The notes under the pieces are model-generated. The model made no database searches, was not told the origin of the DNA, and saw only the letters and a program-made list of their open reading frames with translations. A program made the position numbers and the translations under genes. DNA of 64,000 nt from Cololabis saira (lineage: Eukaryota; Chordata; Actinopteri; Beloniformes; Belonidae), in assembly GCF_033807715.1 (NCBI RefSeq), contig NC_084591.1:25851090-25915089 (forward strand), written 5' to 3'. The first letter of the stretch is position 1. The number at the start of each line of letters is the position of its first letter. Of the stretch, positions 28,388 through 39,173 are shown piece after piece.

Positions 28388-31040
28388 TAAAATATAGTTT
28401 AGACTAAGTGCACCTACGCTTCAGGGTAAGTGGAAAAAAAAAGTCATGTTTTCTGATGCACTTTTATATTTTAAGATGTGTGAAAAAAAGAGAAAGAAAA
28501 AAAAGGCACAAACTACATCATCAAATTTGCGCCATTATAGTTATATGAAACGCAAATCAACAGATCAGAACTTTGCCAAAACAAGAGACTGGAGCCTCCT
28601 CATCATTTGACCCTGCTTGGATACACTTTGATATGAGTGCATGTTATCTTCTCCTATTCTGTTACACTGTCTGTATCAGTGGAAACTTTGATTTCTCCAT
28701 TCTGGCAAATACGAGCAAACGCAGCATCCCGCATTTGAACCCACTTCAAATGATTCCCCCTCAAACTGGTGAAGGGAGAAAAAAACCCTCAACTGCCTAC
28801 CAGCCAGGACCATCTGGAGGCACTGGATGATGGGAGCTGAAAACCTAAAAGGCTTTGGGGGTAGTTGAGGGGGGTTGGCCAAGCTGATACTTCTATGAAA
28901 CTATGCCGAGAGTCCCTCTCTGCAGGCGGGATGGTAATTACAGGGCACGGGCAGAGAAAGCTTGACTGGGGAAAGAAAAAGCAGAGATGCTCAAACTGCT
29001 GGGTTGCCGCCCTTGGGGCCTCAACAAAACCACAATGCTCACCAGCCGTTTCTATAGAGTAGGCTATAAAAGTACGGTTCCAGATCACCGCGCTGGCACA
29101 CGCTGCCGAAGAAGAGACAGTCCCGGGTAGAGACGAGTCCACGTCGGGCCATGCGGGCCAAGAAAAGTCTGCCCTCCGACTAACACGGACCACACAGGGC
29201 CTTCAGAAGCGCAGGCCATATGACGGCGAGGACACTGCCAGCGAGAAGTGTCTCTTTCATGCTTCCATTGAGCTCGACTCCTCTAAGACGGTTCTTTGCT
29301 GCACGGAACAGTTTCACCTTTACTATTAAAACGTTATAAATCATCACCCACATCGAGCCGCGTCCTTCATTTTGACCTGCAACCGCCACACCCTCAAGCA
29401 GGCAAATCATGCACCGCCACAGGAGCACAGAGAAATGAGGAGAGTGGGGTTTATCGTATATTATATCAGCTTCCTGGTAGTGTTTCTGTGGTCAGTTTTC
29501 AGCTGTCTAAGGTTAGTGCTTATCTTATTCAGAAAGTTCAAATTCAGCCACCAGTAATTAAGGTGATGCTTGTCTTAGTGTAATTTTTTCAATTTTTCCT
29601 AATGTGCAGGCAGTATTTTTCACTCTGACAATATCTGCCCCATCCCATACCTCCACTCAGTCCTAACAGGGGATTACAGCAGCAGAGATATGAGCCACAT
29701 GATGTATTATTCCCATTTTCCGGTGCAGGTGTCAAAGCTGCGTATACGCTAATGACGAGTGTTTCCAAGAGAGGGAGAAGAAGAGCGTCCCCGGGGGCGG
29801 TATAGTCCAGCGAAGCAGGACAATTCTCCCATGCTGTCATTTTTAATCGAGGGAGAGGCCGTGAAGAACCTCACGGTCAGAAAAACGCCTCATGAGGAAT
29901 TAGTCTTCGGAGCATGGAAAGTAAAAAACTAAAATCTGATTTTTTTTCCCTTTTTCTTTAATTGTGACCTGCTGGTGGCCTTGGTAACTAGATAAGGCAT
30001 CACATTTACTCAAACTGTTAAACTGCAGCCCAACACACTTTTGATATGAAATATATGAGTGAGAACACGCTACTTTTCAGTCAGACGGAAAAAAGGTAGA
30101 AAAACACAGCAAGTCATTAGGTATTCCACTGCCATACTAATACAATCAGCTACTTTTTCACAAATCCCAGGGTCTCTTTTATGTCAGCTTTAGAAGTCTT
30201 ATTCCACAAACATCTAAACACACAGCTCAATCATGGATTTTAACTTGAAAATCACCAGCCGAGTTAAATCTGTGCATAAGTCTCACAGCAGGAGCCGAGA
30301 GGAGACAATCTGTCCCGTCTGCCTTTCCAGCGCTGTGACAAATTATACTGCTATTTCCGCTACATTATTGAGCATAAACCTTTTCTTTTTTTTTTTTTTA
30401 GCAAACTTTTAGCATAATAAATCAACAATGAATTGCAATTTTTAAGATAAGAGCTTACATTCTACACAACTGGTGGGTACTGTTATTAAAATCATCATCT
30501 CCATAAATAACTGTCAAGATTTCCAGTCTTCATGCTGCAGGACATTCAGTAACATCATAGTTTGATGTATACCCATCATTTAAGTATTGTTTTAGTATCA
30601 CATTTTCTTTTGCTAAAACCACATTAGTAAGTCTGATCGATCTGGACCAAAAAATGAATACCATCAAAATGATATTTCTCTGTTGCACCCGTCCCTCCTC
30701 TATCTCTCTCGGTCCCAGAGTGAAGCCCACAGGGACAAGAGACAGCTGCTAATTGCAAGCCTGAGCACATGGTGCTAAAAACAGATAACGCTGGATGACA
30801 GATAGCCTGCGATGAATAAAGCGTGTCAGAGGCTGAACACGTCAAAGAACATCTTTACAAATCCCCGGCTGGAGCCGGCGAATTCTCTCATTGATTTTGG
30901 TCACGGGAAGCCTGAAGTAACTTAGACCAAAACACGTGCGCTAATAAATAATATCATCTCACAGAAATAACCAGGGTTTTGGCTTTCTGTTTTACATTAA
31001 AACTTGGAGAAGCTGCCCAGCAGCCACACAGCAGCTGACC

Positions 31041-31041
<1 letters not shown>

Positions 31042-31104
<63 letters not shown>
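31042..31104 (+). repeat. (CAG)21 microsatellite with CTG-interrupted tail
   Basis: Twenty-one perfect CAG units, followed to about 31132 by mixed CTG/CAG units. Open frames through it read poly-Ser or poly-Cys, but these are expected from any trinucleotide run. No neighbouring codons, start context or splice sites suggest a real exon. It lies about 1.9 kb beyond the TMTC2 exon 1 donor, inside the inferred intron. Confidence 0.95.
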
Positions 31105-31105
<1 letters not shown>

Positions 31106-32122
31106 TGCAGCAGCAGCTGCAGCTGCAGCAGCGGTGTAGTCGCCCCTCACCTCTCCTCAGTGCTGCCACTCCCTGACAGGTTTATGGACACAGATCACAA
31201 GCATTCCTGCACAGAAATAGCCAGATCACCTGATCCTTGATGCAAATACATGGAAATACAATGACAAGCAAAAACGGCTGCTGGGTATGCGCTGAGCAGG
31301 AAGTGTTCTCCGTACGGAGCAGTTAGTGGAGTTGTACAGGAAACACGCCACAGTTCAATGTGTGAGGTGCTAATGCAGTGTTTGTTCAATGAGCTGTATC
31401 CTCTGGGTGTGATTTAATAGCTCGGCAACACCTGTTACACGGGCTGCTGATGCAGAGCCAGACTACAAGATAAAAGTAGATACATTTATTCTATTATTGT
31501 AAAGATTGGCTGAATATTCAAGTGTAGGAATGAATAGTGATGGGAGAAAAATCTGGATGATTCTGACCTACATCAGTGCACGGCTGGTGAATAAAGAGCC
31601 TGAGGCACTGACAACCATCCAGCCATCAAATATCAAAAGGCCAGCTCTGAGTAATGCATTAGCCGGCATTACAGCAGCTGAACCCATGCACTGATGCTTT
31701 ACAGCAGATAGGCTGCAAACTTTGCCTATTTTTAGGCGAATTAATAATCAAATACTTTACTCAAAGTTTCAATAGGCTACACATTTGGATGTGTTTGAAA
31801 CGGATGCATGTGGAAGAAAGATAGTTTCATCCTGAGATCCATTCATTCCTCAGCAGAACTCATGCCAGAGTCTGGAGGCTGCAATACTTTGCACTGAAGC
31901 ATCTCGGCATGCTGCACATTTACTCCAAACTTCACCGGAAAGCTTGTGCAGGAATGCTTGTTGTTGAATTTCTCCACACACACATTCAAACGCGCTTCAT
32001 CTGAGAGTGATTTTTCAAGAGAATGTCGACCCCTAAAACGCTCTTTAATGCATAATTCTCGATCAATACCCGATACCTGCCCGCAGGCAGTGTGTTTGCA
32101 GGTTTACAACCGAGCTCAGCAG

Positions 32123-32841
32123 CAGGGGCGTCAATTGGGTATGGCAAGGTATGGCAGCCGCCACACCTTTGCTTCAAGGGTTTAATGTAAATGTTTGTTT
32201 TTTTAAATACATTTATGGAATAACTACAAATGCAAATAAGAACAACATGATCGATTTCACTAGTTATTATACACTGCAAAAACTCAAAATCTTAACAAGA
32301 ATATTTGTCTTATTTCTAGTTAAAATGTCTCATTTTTAGTCTAATTTTTTTTAAATCTCATTACATTTGAGACAAGACTCAAAAACAACCATTTTCACCT
32401 GTTTCAAGTAGATTTTCACTTAAAATAAGTAGAAAAATCTGCCAATGGAACAAGATTGTTTTGCTTGTAATGAGAAGATAAATCTTGTTCCACTGGCAGA
32501 TTTTTCTACTTATTTAAAGTGAAAATGTACTTGAAACAGGTGAAAATGGTCAAATAACAAGTTATTTTTCTGGTTATGACTCTTGTTTTAAGTGTAATGA
32601 GATTTTTTTTACTAAAAATTAGACATTTTAACTAGAAATAAGACAAATATTCCTGGTAAGATTTTGAGTTTTTGCAGTGAGCGAGACTGCATTTGAAAAA
32701 GTTCCAATTTTCTTGACCACACAGATAAGCTCCATAGACTTCTGTGATGAGTATTTGCTGGACGTGTTGATTGATACTCTAGTTAAGTTCTGTGACTCGT
32801 CACCTTGCCATACCTTAGCTTCCACTGAATTGACGCCACTG
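32123..32841. mobile_element. hAT-type transposon just inside TMTC2 intron 1
   Basis: 719-bp insertion flanked by a perfect 8-bp target duplication CTCAGCAG (32115-32122 and 32842-32849). The ends are inverted: CAGGGGCGTCAATT on the left and AATTGACGCCACTG on the right, one mismatch in 14. Subterminal ggtatggcaaggtatggc and its inverted counterpart ccttgccataccttagc extend the symmetry. It has no coding capacity. A separate fold-back element (32272-32679) makes up most of its length, so the original hAT was only about 310 bp. Its right end is about 150 bp from the TMTC2 exon 1 boundary. Confidence 0.9.
32272..32679. mobile_element. CACTG-ended fold-back MITE nested in a hAT element
   Basis: 408-bp sequence that is one long inverted repeat: it begins CACTGCAAAAACTCAAAATC and ends with the matching complement. 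Both arms continue in register almost to the centre near 32460-32490 with only scattered mismatches. CACTG termini suggest the EnSpm/CACTA superfamily, but the flanks (tata and agcg) show no clear 2-3-bp target duplication, so that placement is tentative. It carries no gene. Transcribed from either strand it would fold into a very long hairpin. Confidence 0.85.
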
Positions 32842-32995
32842 CTCAGCAGCGATGCTGATGGGATGAAACCACTGATCTGAGAGCTGTGGCAACACCGTGA
32901 GCAAAGCCCGGTCACTATCTCTGGAAAAAGCGACACCCTGCATCAGGGGAGAGGTGGTGGAGGAGGTGGTGTCTGTCATTCATCCACTCAAGTAC

Positions 32996-33078
32996 CTGTC
33001 ATCGTAGCAGAAATCTGCGCCCAGCGTGTTGACATACAGGACCAGAGCCACGGCGCCGCACAGCACTTCTGCCAACAT
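32996..33078 (-). CDS. tmtc2: TMTC2 first coding exon
   Basis: Encodes the N-terminus of transmembrane O-mannosyltransferase targeting cadherins 2, an ER multi-pass membrane protein with C-terminal TPR repeats. The family transfers O-linked mannose to cadherin EC domains. The exon reads MLAEVLCGAVALVLYVNTLG then ADFCYDD plus two bases (AG) of a split codon; a donor GT follows (CAG/GTACTTG). The hydrophobic stretch at residues 5-19 is the start of the first membrane segment. The CYDD motif fits TMTC2; TMTC1, 3 and 4 have V-[FH]-D-D-like versions there. An in-frame TGA 21 bases upstream fixes this ATG, whose -3 base is G. Exon 2 is not recognised in the window. Whether the fish has one or two TMTC2 paralogues cannot be told. 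Confidence 0.85.
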
Positions 33079-33540
33079 CTCTGTCTCCCACTCACTTCAG
33101 AAAACAATACAAAATAAACACAAAAACACTGGGGAGGGAAGAGGGAAGAGGGAGGGGAGGGGGGATAAAGATGCAAAAGCGAAACAGCGAGCGGATCCCG
33201 GTCTGCGCTGCCTCAGATCCAGTCTTTGTCAGCGCGTCTCCGGAAACAAGTCCATGCTGCCCTCCATCATCCTCCGCTGAAGTACACAAAGTGGATAATC
33301 CATAGGTGGCTTTTCTCTCTAACCCATGTTGGGTCTGAGCCCGGAGGCTTTTTCAACCCTGCTGGGAGTTGGGCAGAGATATAAAAACAGGAGCAGCGTT
33401 CAGTGGCGGGGTGACAACATGCCGCACGCCTCCAGGACAGCGAGCAGCATCAGCGCGGACTCTCAGCGGCCGCTGCTGGAGGATCGACCTCACTGATGAG
33501 GCGCGGCAAGGTCGCCATGGTTACCTCCGCTGCATCCGGG
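33079..33540 (-). promoter_or_regulatory. CpG-rich TMTC2 5' UTR and likely promoter
   Basis: The region upstream of the TMTC2 start codon is visibly richer in GC and CpG than the flanks, with many GCGC, GCGG and CGCC blocks at 33180-33260 and 33415-33535. This fits a CpG-type vertebrate promoter. It includes a purine-rich tract on the plus strand (33130-33170). No minus-strand TATA box is evident. A plus-strand TATAAAAA lies at 33380-33387. The transcription start cannot be placed from sequence alone. Confidence 0.6.
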
Positions 33541-33680
33541 TGGACTTTCAAAATAAAACCTTACATTGAACACGCAGCTTTTAATTATATTTTCATGTGC
33601 CCGAATAAATATACCAAAATATAATCGATTGGGAGGGAATAAAGGGACAGAGTAAAGAATAAATCCTATAGCACGGTAAA

Positions 33681-33800
33681 TATAAAAGCAAGGCAAGATT
33701 ATTTGTATAGCACAATTCAACACAAGGTAATTCAAAGGGCTTTCAATAGCAACATTAAAAGCAGCAACAAATAAAATGAAATACAATGATAAGAAAAGAG
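33681..33800 (-). repeat. Dispersed teleost repeat fragment (probable LINE/SINE tail)
   Basis: The block aaggcaagattatttgtatag followed by cacaattcaacacaaggtaattcaaagggctttcaatag is a common dispersed sequence of fish genomes, normally with ttcaaagtgctttaca at this point. The parent family is not assigned and orientation is by analogy only. Confidence 0.5.
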
Positions 33801-35283
33801 GTAAAATAATAAAAAGCACCAGTTGTTAAAAAGTAAGGGCAGTACAGTAGGCTACAGCAGTACAGCAGGTCAGTATTTAATTTAAGAGTACGCTTCAGTA
33901 AACAGTTTTACTACTTTTTACTTTTTACTTACTTTACTTTACCGAACACACGTTCCTGTTCATGCCGATACGTTTGCGCTATTACTCGACCTTTACAATG
34001 AAATAAACCTGGCGTTTCCGTTTTCTTGCCTGCGTTCTCGAAACTTGACAGCCGTGATAAAACAGCATGTAGCCAGGACAATCTTTGCGCATGCGCATGG
34101 ACCGCGGGGATAAATCAAACTGAGTTGTTCAGACCAGTTGTTAAAGGGTCACTTGTTGTGGCCATTAACTGTGGTCCCCAGCATGAAGGGCAGGTATTTA
34201 CACTGTGAATATTTAATTTAATCTCAGTATCGTTCTCCAGGGACTTGCAATTAATATTCCTCTTATTATAGTTTCCCTTTCCTTTCCCAACACCTAGTGT
34301 CGATCACACGGTTGTATTTGTTAAAAAGGTAGTGTATGTGTAGTTGCAAAGTTAGGACAGCTAATCATCAAAGAATGTCTATCCTAAATTGTGGCACATG
34401 TGTAATAGAACTCACATGTTGCGTTACATTAAACATGCAGCTGTAAAACACAGGTGCTGAAAACGAAAGTCATGTTTCTTTTCTTCCTTAAAAATGAATT
34501 CATGGCAGATTTACAGTTTTGTGAGCTTTTCTTTTTCTTTTCCGTTTTGTGTGAGTTGTGTGATCTGATGTGACAGAACTTTTGACAGTCTGTTGGGGCT
34601 GTCACAGGACTGTCTGATTAAACTGGCATGAAAGAAAAATGCCCCTTTTGTTGATTTTAATAACAGATGACATGTTCACTATAGTGGCCCCTCAGAGACT
34701 CTGCAGTGGGAGTTGAGTAATTGCTTTCTACTCTTAAGTGTGATGAGAAACAAAAGAAATGCACAGCTGACCCCACATTCACCAGTAGAGGGCCCATGGT
34801 CTCATCGGGTTTAATGAGGAGTGTCCAACTCCTCTTGCAATTATTTCACTCTTTAATTTAGAACTGAATGTGTTTTCTGCAAGTCTGTTGTCATTTAATT
34901 ATTCAAAAATGTCAACAACAATTGAATATCATGTTTTCTCATGTCTTCATGTCTTCACAGTGTATCTTTGTTGTCAGTTTTGAGTTAAAAAAAATAAATC
35001 CCGAAACAAAAACAACATTTTAAAGTCAAATTGTCTCTTTATGACTGACCTAACATTCCTGAATAGAAGAACTGTAGGTGTTTCACAGATAAAGCAAGAA
35101 TCCTGGCCCTCTGCATATTACTGTAAAAACAACAGACAGAACCCTCTCTCAGGTTAACATGTCAGTGTAGCGTCTCACAGGATTTCAGGAGTAAATTGTT
35201 TCTTTGAACTGATTTGAGTAATCCACATTGGGTTCAAAGTATGTGTCACAGGTCTCGCTGTATTACAAAAACCTGAGAGAGAG
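33801..35283. other. Intergenic stretch upstream of TMTC2
   Basis: No gene, RNA gene or transposon recognised. A pocket near 34060-34110 contains tgcgcatgcgcatg (an NRF1-like palindromic motif), but nothing else marks it as a promoter. Simple ctttttactt repeats occur at 33910-33940. Confidence 0.5.
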
Positions 35284-35439
<156 letters not shown>

Positions 35440-35440
35440 G

Positions 35441-35575
35441 GAGGATTCATCCATCCATTGGCTTATTCCTATTTAGGCTCACAGGGATGTGCTGGCGCCT
35501 ATCCTAGCTGTCTGTGAAAGGCAAGGTTACAATCTGGACTAATCACCAGTCCATTGCAGGGCACATTTACTGTAA
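35441..35575 (-). repeat. Truncated SINE-like repeat
   Basis: Begins catccatccattggctt, then ...ggctcacagggatgtgctgg..., ...gcctatcctagctg..., ...aatcaccagtccattgcagggc, matching block by block the first part of the copies at 11794 and 37215. It stops near 35575. The GATA array abuts its ATCC tail, suggesting the array grew from the repeat's own simple-sequence tail. Confidence 0.65.
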
Positions 35576-36783
35576 TACTGGTCATTTTAATTTAATGTCA
35601 GCTTAATCCTCTGTCACAAAGGCTCTTCCCCAAATATGCATTTATGTGGTTGCATATAGATTAGAACAGGATGCTGGAGGAGTAGGGGAGGGGAGAGTTG
35701 TCTAATATGGAACAGTTGAAGATCCTGGACATTGAAAGCAATTACAGGGCTAGTGCTCTGGATGTTGGATAATTATATGTTCAGTGGTACATCTGAGCTC
35801 CAAATTACTGATGCATGGAGGAAAATAAATCTAAAAAAACACGAATGTGGTGAAGGAGAGAGCGAAGCTCAGTGCGGGCCTTTTAAAGTGTGGGCGTGCA
35901 TGAATCCAAGTGGTTTAGTCTAATTTGTGTGATGTGTTTGATTGGGGCTGACAAGCAGAAACAATATCATCTCATATCATTAACATGTCACAATAACTTG
36001 CCCAGGCACTGCATTTATGTATCCTGTCTTTGAAAACTTTGTGCACCCTTTGAAAGCATTTTTTTTTCATCAATGTGTTTATTAAATGAGAAGGTGAACT
36101 AAGAAGGCCCAAAGCGAAATTCTCCTCAACATTTTTTAAGTAAAGATCATCAGTTTTGAATGATGCAACTTCAGAGAAATAGCTGTAAAATCATTTTTAA
36201 TGAAGTCTCTGAAATTTTGAAAGAAAAAGTTTTCATAACATGTCATAACATTCTGATTAATTTCAAATTGATGCCCAAAAGAGAAGAATGAAGAATTTGT
36301 AGACACTGGAATAGTAGTGTGCTATTGTCTGCAAGGCAGTGAAGACCTACACAAATGAACATCATCATGAAACTTGCTTGAATTAAATAAATAAATAAAT
36401 AGAAATTAATTGTTTATACAATCTTGTTGCATTTTTGATGCAACTCTGAAGTTCGCAGGAGTTTAAATAGAATTTATTTAGTCATTTTAGGCTAAATGTA
36501 TGATGAAATAAAAAAAGAAATGCTGCAGAATTTAATGAAATGTGTTCCATATATTGAGCACAGCTCAAGGAAATAATGGTTTTGCAGCTACTGGCACAGA
36601 AGCCTGGTTTCAAAGATAAACATGAAATGACTCAGCAATAACCTTTAACACTCCAATTATACGGAAGCTAAATATAATGAATAAAAAATGAAATTTTCAT
36701 ATACATGAAGAGGATGGTGAGCAACTTCACTTTTGATAATGCTTCCCTTGACAAAGTCATGCACAGTTCACCTCTGTCTGTTG
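35576..36783. other. Intergenic stretch, nothing recognised
   Basis: AT-rich, with a small (AAAT)n patch near 36385-36400. No protein-like frame or element ends found. Confidence 0.5.
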
Positions 36784-36791
36784 GACTAGCC

Positions 36792-36966
36792 CAGGGGTGT
36801 CCAAAGTCGGTCCTCGAGGGCCTCAGTCCTGCATGTTTTCGTTTTTTCCCTGCACCAACACACCTGATTCTAATTAACGGTCGTCACCAGCTTGTCATCA
36901 AAGTCTGGATATTTCTTTTGATGACCAAGGACACCGGCCCTCGAGGACCGACTTTGGACACCCCTG
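36792..36966. mobile_element. Short hAT MITE with perfect 8-bp target duplication
   Basis: 175-bp element whose ends CAGGGGTGTCCAAAGTCGGT and its complement continue as an inverted repeat through ...CCTCGAGGGCC. The 8-bp duplication GACTAGCC is exact (36784-36791 and 36967-36974). The interior has no coding capacity. The exact duplication and near-perfect ends point to a young insertion. Confidence 0.93.
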
Positions 36967-37018
36967 GACTAGCCTGTTAAGTTACCAGGATAACTGAAAG
37001 CTAGTTCAGGCTGCCAAA

Positions 37019-37034
37019 TATAATATATATATGC

Positions 37035-37072
<38 letters not shown>

Positions 37073-37094
37073 AAATATATAAAAAAAAATAAAA

Positions 37095-37126
<32 letters not shown>

Positions 37127-37146
37127 TTTTATATTTTTTTTTTTTT
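37019..37146. repeat. Compound AT repeat with poly-T
   Basis: Two (TA)n tracts (about 37037-37066 and 37096-37121) separated by A-rich sequence and ending in a T run; the block is close to self-complementary. Frames across it read poly-Tyr/Ile and are not genes. Confidence 0.9.
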
Positions 37147-37214
37147 ACAGTTATTTTGGTGCCCTAACCTAACCACAGATATGCTGCAACCAAAAAAAGA
37201 AAAAAAGAAAAAAA

Positions 37215-37552
37215 GTGGCAATTTTCTGTACCCACTTATTCCTGTTTACGGGTCACGGGGATCTGCTGGAGGCAGATCTGGAGGACTATTCCATCTCTCT
37301 TAGGGCAAAAGGGAGGGACACACCCTGGACTGAATACTAATCCGTGGCAGGGCCACATATAGACAAACAACCACACTCACTCCTATTCTAAATATGGAAT
37401 CACCAAGTAACCTGGCACACATGTTTTTGGACTGTGGGAGGATGCCGGAGTATCTAGAGAAAACCTATGCGGGCACCGGGAGAACATGCAAACTCCACAC
37501 ACATAAGTCGCTGCTGGGATCCAGGAACCTTCTTGCTGTGAGGTGAAAGATA
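37215..37552 (-). repeat. SINE-like dispersed repeat, near full length
   Basis: Reads ...gggtcacggggatctgctgga... , ...gggacacaccctggactg..., ...ttggactgtgggaggatgcc..., ...gggagaacatgcaaactcc..., ...gaaccttcttgctgtgaggtg. This is the same family as 11794 and 37727, in reverse orientation relative to 37727. It lacks the extreme tRNA-like start. Confidence 0.8.
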
Positions 37553-37979
37553 CAACAACAATATACGATAAATACATTATGATAATATGAATATGAATAT
37601 GACCCCATTGTATCTGTTAGTAATTTAATTGTAAATCATTGCAAGCATCTGAGTTTAATGAGGGAATCAATAAGGGGCGGGAATAAATATTTACTTCTTA
37701 ATGTATATTGAGTTCATATGGGCTATGGGGCAGCACGGTGGCTTAGTGGTTAGCACTGTTGCCTCACAGCAAGAAGGTTCCCGGTGCGACTCCCTGGCCC
37801 GGCGGGGGTCTTTCTGTGTGGAGTTTGTTCCGTGGTTTGTTCTCCCCGTGCTTGCGTGGGTTCTCTCCGGGTACTCCGGCTTACTCCCACAGTCCAAAAA
37901 CATGCATACTAGGTTAATTGATGATTCTAAATTGCCCGCAGGTGTGAGTGTGAGTGTGCCTGATTGTTTGTATCTATAT

Positions 37980-39173
37980 GGCCGCGTTCAGACTGCCAGC
38001 AAATATCCGATTTTTAGCCCATCCAGATTGAAACTGGATGACTCTTTTGAAGTCTGAACAGTCCCAAACCGCATGAGATCCGATTTTTGCAAACCAGATG
38101 GAAACCACCTCCGGGAGGTAGTTTCATATCCGATCCATATCGCATTTGGGCAGATGCGTCTCAGTCTGAACAGCTCCAAACACTCAGATCGGATATGACT
38201 GTCCCAGACGCTCCAAACCACCCGCCTATTTCCAGTTGTGGAGCTACTCATCCTTTCACAGAGAGCATGTACAATCTCTGATGTCACGTCAAAAACTATT
38301 ATTTCTAGTTCACATTACAACATGTTTTAATAGCAGAAAAAAAGACCGCATTTCCACGTACGGTTGCCGCGTACCCTACGCCGTAGGCTCTGCGTTGGTG
38401 TAACGCGGAACCATAAATCAGCCTTCAGTCGCGCTGTGAGCCTGAACCTGCAGCCCGTCAGCTCATCAGCTGCCAGTTGTTCATTGCTGGTTCGTTTTGT
38501 TAACTCTGAGCTTTGTTGGTTGGTTTGTTAGTTTGCTGTAGGTTTTGTTCTGAACACTTTTCTCTGTTTCTCATTTTGCTGGGACATCGGGTCCCTCCGC
38601 CGAGACACAACTTTTGCGGTATGCGTTCATTGTTGTGTCTAAAAATGATGCGCAGTGCCGACCCAATCAGAAACGGTACAGATATATATATATTTTTTTA
38701 TATATATAAAATTATAAAAAAATAAAGGATCCCCATTACCTTTGATCGGGTGGGCAGGACGCACGTTTGGGTGGACACAGCCCACCCCTGCCCCAAAACC
38801 AGCCTCGAGTTCCAGTAACAGAGGTCCGACGGGAGGATTAGAGTGAGATGGGGCAGTCTCAAACGATTTAAAATATTGCACAGTGTATGCCCAGCTTTAC
38901 AGGTATGGAACAGCATGTGAGCTGGCTCCATATTGTTATTGTTTTTGATGTCGCAATTGCATGACTTCACACAATACACGCGCTGGGTGACGCTGCCGCT
39001 CCGACGTCGTTGCTACGGCAACCCGTCAGATCAGTCAATGATGTGGCCCAGTCTGAACAGAGCCAGATCCGATTTGGACACTTGCTAAAAACAGTGTGGA
39101 CAGTCAGCCCTGAAAATCGGATATGAGAAGGAATCAGATATATATCAGATTTGCCTGCAGTCTGAACGCAGCC
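37980..39173. mobile_element. 1.2-kb inverted-repeat DNA transposon, non-autonomous
   Basis: Inserted in the SINE-like repeat. The ends are inverted: GGCCGCGTTCAGACTG on the left and CAGTCTGAACGCAGCC on the right, one mismatch. Subterminal zones carry many copies of an ATCCGATTT/AATCGGAT word in both orientations (for example 38005, 38088, 38120, 38190, 39068, 39116), as transposase-binding arrays do. Flanks tatat and tatgt could be an imperfect 5-bp duplication. No transposase frame is seen and the superfamily is not assigned. Confidence 0.75.
38345..38428 (+). repeat. Half-copy related to the 53755 MITE
   Basis: Contains ctacgccgtaggctctgcg and then taacgcggaaccataaatca, closely resembling the right end of the 53755-54198 MITE (ccgtaggcacggcg...gacgcagaaccataa). 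Only one side is present. It lies inside the 1.2-kb element at 37980. Confidence 0.5.

Larger units (their letters stand above)
12618..31041. other. TMTC2 intron 1, long non-coding stretch
   Basis: About 18 kb in which I recognise no exon, RNA gene or transposon. Both strands were inspected for TMTC2 exon 2, which should encode a conserved block after the CYDD motif; nothing matches. Simple repeats are listed separately. A somewhat GC-richer pocket lies at about 28860-29420, without a recognisable coding signature. The longest frame here (minus strand, about 23980-23516) starts at GTG and resembles nothing I know. Confidence 0.5.

Noticed and set aside
28860..29420. GC-richer pocket as a second promoter or exon
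   Set aside because: CpG density is modest and neither strand has a recognisable coding or splice pattern.
31004..31240. Poly-Ser frame through the CAG array
   Set aside because: Any trinucleotide array gives open frames; flanking codons show no protein signature.
32988..33176. A 62-codon frame overlapping the TMTC2 exon
   Set aside because: It is in a different frame from the CYDD-containing TMTC2 reading frame and has no family resemblance.
34060..34110. tgcgcatgcgcatg as an NRF1-driven promoter
   Set aside because: Single motif without CpG island or coding sequence next to it.
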